From positions 2,924 through 46,170 of the forward strand of contig DGUP01000057.1 of the NCBI GenBank assembly GCA_002394685.1: 43,247 nt of DNA. The letters run 5' to 3'. Position 1 is the first letter of the stretch. The number at the start of each line of letters is the position of its first letter. Under the pieces are notes generated by a model. That model was not told the DNA's origin. It did no database searches and saw only the letters and a list, made by a program, of their open reading frames with translations. This document shows positions 41,183 through 43,247 of this stretch, piece after piece. This stretch comes from Treponema sp. UBA4307 (GTDB taxonomy: Bacteria > Spirochaetota > Spirochaetia > Treponematales > Treponemataceae). Both the position numbers and the translations under genes were made by a program.

Positions 41183-42172
41183 TCAAAGTTTAGTTAAATT
41201 CTTTATGTTTTGTTTATCAATTTTAGTAGGGTTATTTAAAATATCCAACAATAAAAGAACATCTTCATCAGCTGGATTTAAGGTTTGGGCAAGTTTTATT
41301 TCTTCTTTTGCCACAGAAAAATCATCAGTCAGAATACAATAGATACATTTTACTTTATGAAATGAACTGTTCGAGTAAACTGTCTTACTGATTAAGTCTA
41401 AATCTCTCTTTACTTCATCATAGCGGTCTTGAGAAAGATAGATGTAGGAACGTTCAATAACAGCTGATTCCAGGCATCTTTTATTTTCTATCAAAGTATC
41501 AGCGTATTTAAGACCTTCTTCATACTGATTGGTTTTATAACAGATATCTATCAAACATAAATATACGTTATCATTTTCCCCGAGTGTCAAAGAATAAAGA
41601 AAATCATTTTTAGCATCAGTCAGTTTGTTCATATAATAATACGCAAAAGCTCTGTCTGAAAAATATTCAGCTTTATAATTTCCACTTGAGCTTATCAAAG
41701 CATCATCGAAACATTTCAGTGCTTCTGGATATTTTTTTTCATTTAAATAAATTATTCCCTTTTGATGGTATGCATCTGCCCAATCAGGATTTTTATTCAA
41801 ACAATAGTTTATATCATCAAGAGCTTTATTATAATCTTTTAAGCCTATGCTGATCATTGACCTGACAAATATCGGTTTTAATGCATATGGTTGAAGTTCA
41901 ATACATTTCTCAATATCTTTTTTTGCTTCCTCATATTTTCCAATGTAATTCAATGCCAGAGCTCTGCTTAAAAAGACAGACGGATACTGCAAAGCAAAGT
42001 CATCAACTACAAGTTGATCAAGGATTTTAATTGACTCTACATATTTCTTTTGAGAATACAAAATTGACGCTTCATTATATTTATTTACAAATTCTTCATA
42101 AGAAAAAGACTGAGCATATAAATTTGAAATTAATAATAAACTAGAAATTAAGATCAGAAACAGTTTCTTCAT
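41183..42172 (-). CDS. Secreted TPR-repeat protein, candidate immunity protein
   Basis: A 329-residue exported protein (signal peptide ending NLYAQ) made almost wholly of tetratricopeptide repeats. Examples are ALNYIGKYEEAKKDIEKCIE, DYNKALDDINYCLNKNPDWA, AYHQKGIIYLNEKKYPEALK and CFDDALISSS. The ATG at 42172 begins the signal peptide and has AGGGAG 8 bases upstream. Its start lies 32 bases inside a remnant toxin frame, the longest overlap in the array. TPR proteins usually bind other proteins, which would fit direct toxin capture in the periplasm. Confidence 0.75.
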   Translation of the reverse strand: MKKLFLILISSLLLISNLYAQSFSYEEFVNKYNEASILYSQKKYVESIKILDQLVVDDFALQYPSVFLSRALALNYIGKYEEAKKDIEKCIELQPYALKPIFVRSMISIGLKDYNKALDDINYCLNKNPDWADAYHQKGIIYLNEKKYPEALKCFDDALISSSGNYKAEYFSDRAFAYYYMNKLTDAKNDFLYSLTLGENDNVYLCLIDICYKTNQYEEGLKYADTLIENKRCLESAVIERSYIYLSQDRYDEVKRDLDLISKTVYSNSSFHKVKCIYCILTDDFSVAKEEIKLAQTLNPADEDVLLLLDILNNPTKIDKQNIKNLTKL

Positions 42173-42302
42173 ATTTTTTCTCCCTATATTGTCCGTTAAT
42201 TGTAAAAACAAGAGTTAAGTGCAGGTCATCTTGATTTATACTGTTTGATATATTTAACCCCATATTGAATTTCACAATATCACCTCTAATGCAATTATTT
42301 TT
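42141..42302 (-). pseudogene. Remnant toxin tail overlapping the TPR gene
   Basis: Frame KNNCIRGDIVKFNMGLNISN, SINQDDLHLTLVFTINGQYR, then KYEETVSDLNF and stop inside the TPR gene. Upstream, in other frames, are KILYGGIYENFN (related to KILSGGIFERN at the right edge) and repeat A. The order Rhs tip, linker, toxin end is kept, but with stops between. Confidence 0.55.
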
Positions 42303-42383
42303 TTAAATTGAAATTTTCATAAATTCCTCCATACAAAATTTTCATTTGTCAAAGGAAATATTTTTCATAACAGAAGTTTTATC

Positions 42384-42433
42384 ATACAAACTGCAGTTTA
42401 TGTGGGACACACAAATCACGATTTATGTGACTA
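42384..42433 (-). repeat. Repeat A, copy 9
   Basis: TTAGTCACATAAATCGTGAT, TTGTGTGTCCCACATAAACT, GCAGTTTGTATG. The coding half (HINCSLYD) diverges right after LY and ends in a stop 14 codons later. Confidence 0.8.
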
Positions 42434-42521
42434 AGGAAAATCTGGATGGCTATTTTTAAATTGAAAAAAAACATCCTCTTTTCTCATACAAAAGTAAATT
42501 TCTTAAATATCTCAATAATTG

Positions 42522-42824
42522 TTATTTAACTCGAGTGTCCATAAAAATTATTGATTCTTTTCCTTTTATTATTTTGCATAATTTCCAGATTTTTTGATTA
42601 TACGTAAAATATAGTTTGTAATACTCCTCTTCAGAAACTTTATATACTATATTAATTAAGTTCGTATCTGAACCAAAAAAATCTGGTTTACCAAACTCTT
42701 CATAAATTTCTGATTTTGAAGTTCCAATCTTTATTTCTTCTAACTTATTCATTGTTGAATCTCCATACGTAAATACATTTATAAAAAAAATAAAAAATAA
42801 AATTAATACTCGTCTATTCCACAT
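42522..42824 (-). CDS. Secreted single-repeat BamE-like protein, candidate immunity protein
   Basis: A 100-residue exported protein (N-terminal hydrophobic signal ending near FTYG). The mature domain contains IKIGTSKSEIYEEFGKPDFF followed by NIVYKVSEEEYYKLYFTYNQ, the BamE/SmpA-OmlA pattern of a helix pair with G-x-P and a three-stranded sheet. It is related to each half of the protein at 31513-32127. Its start codon lies 22 bases inside the toxin tail frame. Both relatives follow homologous toxin tails. Confidence 0.75.
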   Translation of the reverse strand: MWNRRVLILFFIFFINVFTYGDSTMNKLEEIKIGTSKSEIYEEFGKPDFFGSDTNLINIVYKVSEEEYYKLYFTYNQKIWKLCKIIKGKESIIFMDTRVK

Positions 42825-43247
42825 TTTCCTACCTCGAAATATCCTACGAAAATTGAATAAGATAGGGTCCCATCTATAGAATTGCGATTTGCAATTTTTG
42901 AATTTGTTATTATGTTTCCACTACCATCCAAATTTGTAACAGGAAATGCACCAGGCTTATGAGACCATGTTCCATCCTCATTTAGCCTATACCAATGATA
43001 GTCATGAACTCCGTTTTCATCGGTCGGGGCAATAACTAAAGCAACCTTCCAATGACCTTCTTTTACAGGTAGATATAACCCTGTTTTACAAAATAATAGT
43101 TTAAGGCTTTTGCATCTGCTGCAATTAATTCTACTAACATTTCTGGATTATTTATTATCTCCTCATTACATCGGTTTACTGGACTAACTTCTGGATTCTC
43201 CTCCTTTTTTTCATTTCGCTCAAAAATTCCTCCAGACAAAATTTTCA
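42803..43247 (-). pseudogene. Toxin C-terminal module with one frameshift, running off the right edge
   Basis: From the edge: KILSGGIFERNEKKEENPEV, SPVNRCNEEIINNPEMLVEL, IAADAKALNYYFVKQGY. After a one-base shift near 43084, it continues PVKEGHWKVALVIAPTDENG, VHDYHWYRLNEDGTWSHKPG, AFPVTNLDGSG and ends GYFEVGKCGIDEY. The HWYR / W-x-HKPG / VTN-x-D pattern is one I recall from the tails of secreted YD-repeat proteins, without a firm activity. It is the longest toxin module here and its 5' part lies outside the window. Confidence 0.7.

Noticed and set aside
30153..42433. CRISPR array
   Set aside because: Repeat A and B copies are spaced irregularly by hundreds to thousands of bases, vary in length, overlap coding frames, and there are no cas genes.
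30153..42433. Integron cassette array with attC sites
   Set aside because: The dyad in repeat A is short and lacks recognisable attC R-box pairs, no integrase is in the window, and the repeat is better explained as an Rhs-core-end coding anchor. Left only as a question within the repeat A finding.
1..43247. tRNA or rRNA genes
   Set aside because: No cloverleaf with a TTCGA-type arm and no rRNA-like conserved blocks were recognised by eye. A covariance-model scan (tRNAscan-SE, Infernal) would be decisive.

Overview
The window looks like a chromosomal segment of a host-associated spirochaete, most likely Treponema or a close relative from a gut or rumen habitat. This placement is an inference from gene content: flagellar FliS and FlgN, many Sec- and lipobox-bearing exported proteins, a cellobiose phosphorylase, and Rhs/YD-repeat tips of the form HIN-x-x-LYHYAGNNP. 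No rRNA marker is present to confirm it.

Positions 1 to about 30,000 are ordinary, densely packed core genome. From left to right: two secreted or outer-membrane proteins (+); a minus-strand run purE, purF, an unusual methyltransferase fusion and the ABC-F translation factor ettA; cellobiose phosphorylase (+); a 127-bp tandem repeat with an inverted relative; a lipoprotein and a phosphoesterase (+); a minus-strand operon of a small secreted protein, response regulator and histidine kinase; a secreted multi-repeat Asp/Trp-rich protein (+); purA, guaB, ftsH and flgN/fliS (-); a giant beta-helix-like lipoprotein (+); an unusual membrane protein that joins a uracil-DNA-glycosylase-like domain to LysM; and aspS (-). 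Clear intrinsic terminators close most units. Four purine enzymes (PurE, PurF, PurA, GuaB) lie within 13 kb. GuaB closely resembles the Tritrichomonas foetus type of IMP dehydrogenase.

Positions about 30,150 to 43,247 (right edge) form a contrasting, visibly AT-rich accessory island, entirely on the minus strand. I read it as an array of about 16 Rhs/polymorphic-toxin C-terminal cassettes. In nearly every cassette the toxin part is eroded to a short 3' stub, often frameshifted, while the gene directly behind it is an intact open reading frame. Those genes start within, or a few bases from, the toxin stop codon, as immunity genes do. They include lipoproteins, two MORN-repeat membrane proteins, two BamE-like secreted proteins, a WG-repeat lipoprotein, a TPR protein, a Sel1-like lipoprotein and small multi-pass membrane proteins. 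Two dispersed repeats mark the joints. Repeat A (nine full or partial copies) encodes the end of the Rhs core plus a 25-nt out-of-frame partial duplicate. Repeat B (four copies) is a hairpin-forming sequence. Two cassette types occur twice (MORN pair, BamE-like pair) with matching toxin tails, which supports the toxin/immunity reading.

The island's orientation predicts a full-length rhs-type gene beyond the right edge, with displaced cassettes accumulating downstream of it. The working hypothesis is an immunity reservoir: the cell keeps antidotes to many kin toxins while losing the toxins. That is inferred from gene order and reading frames only.
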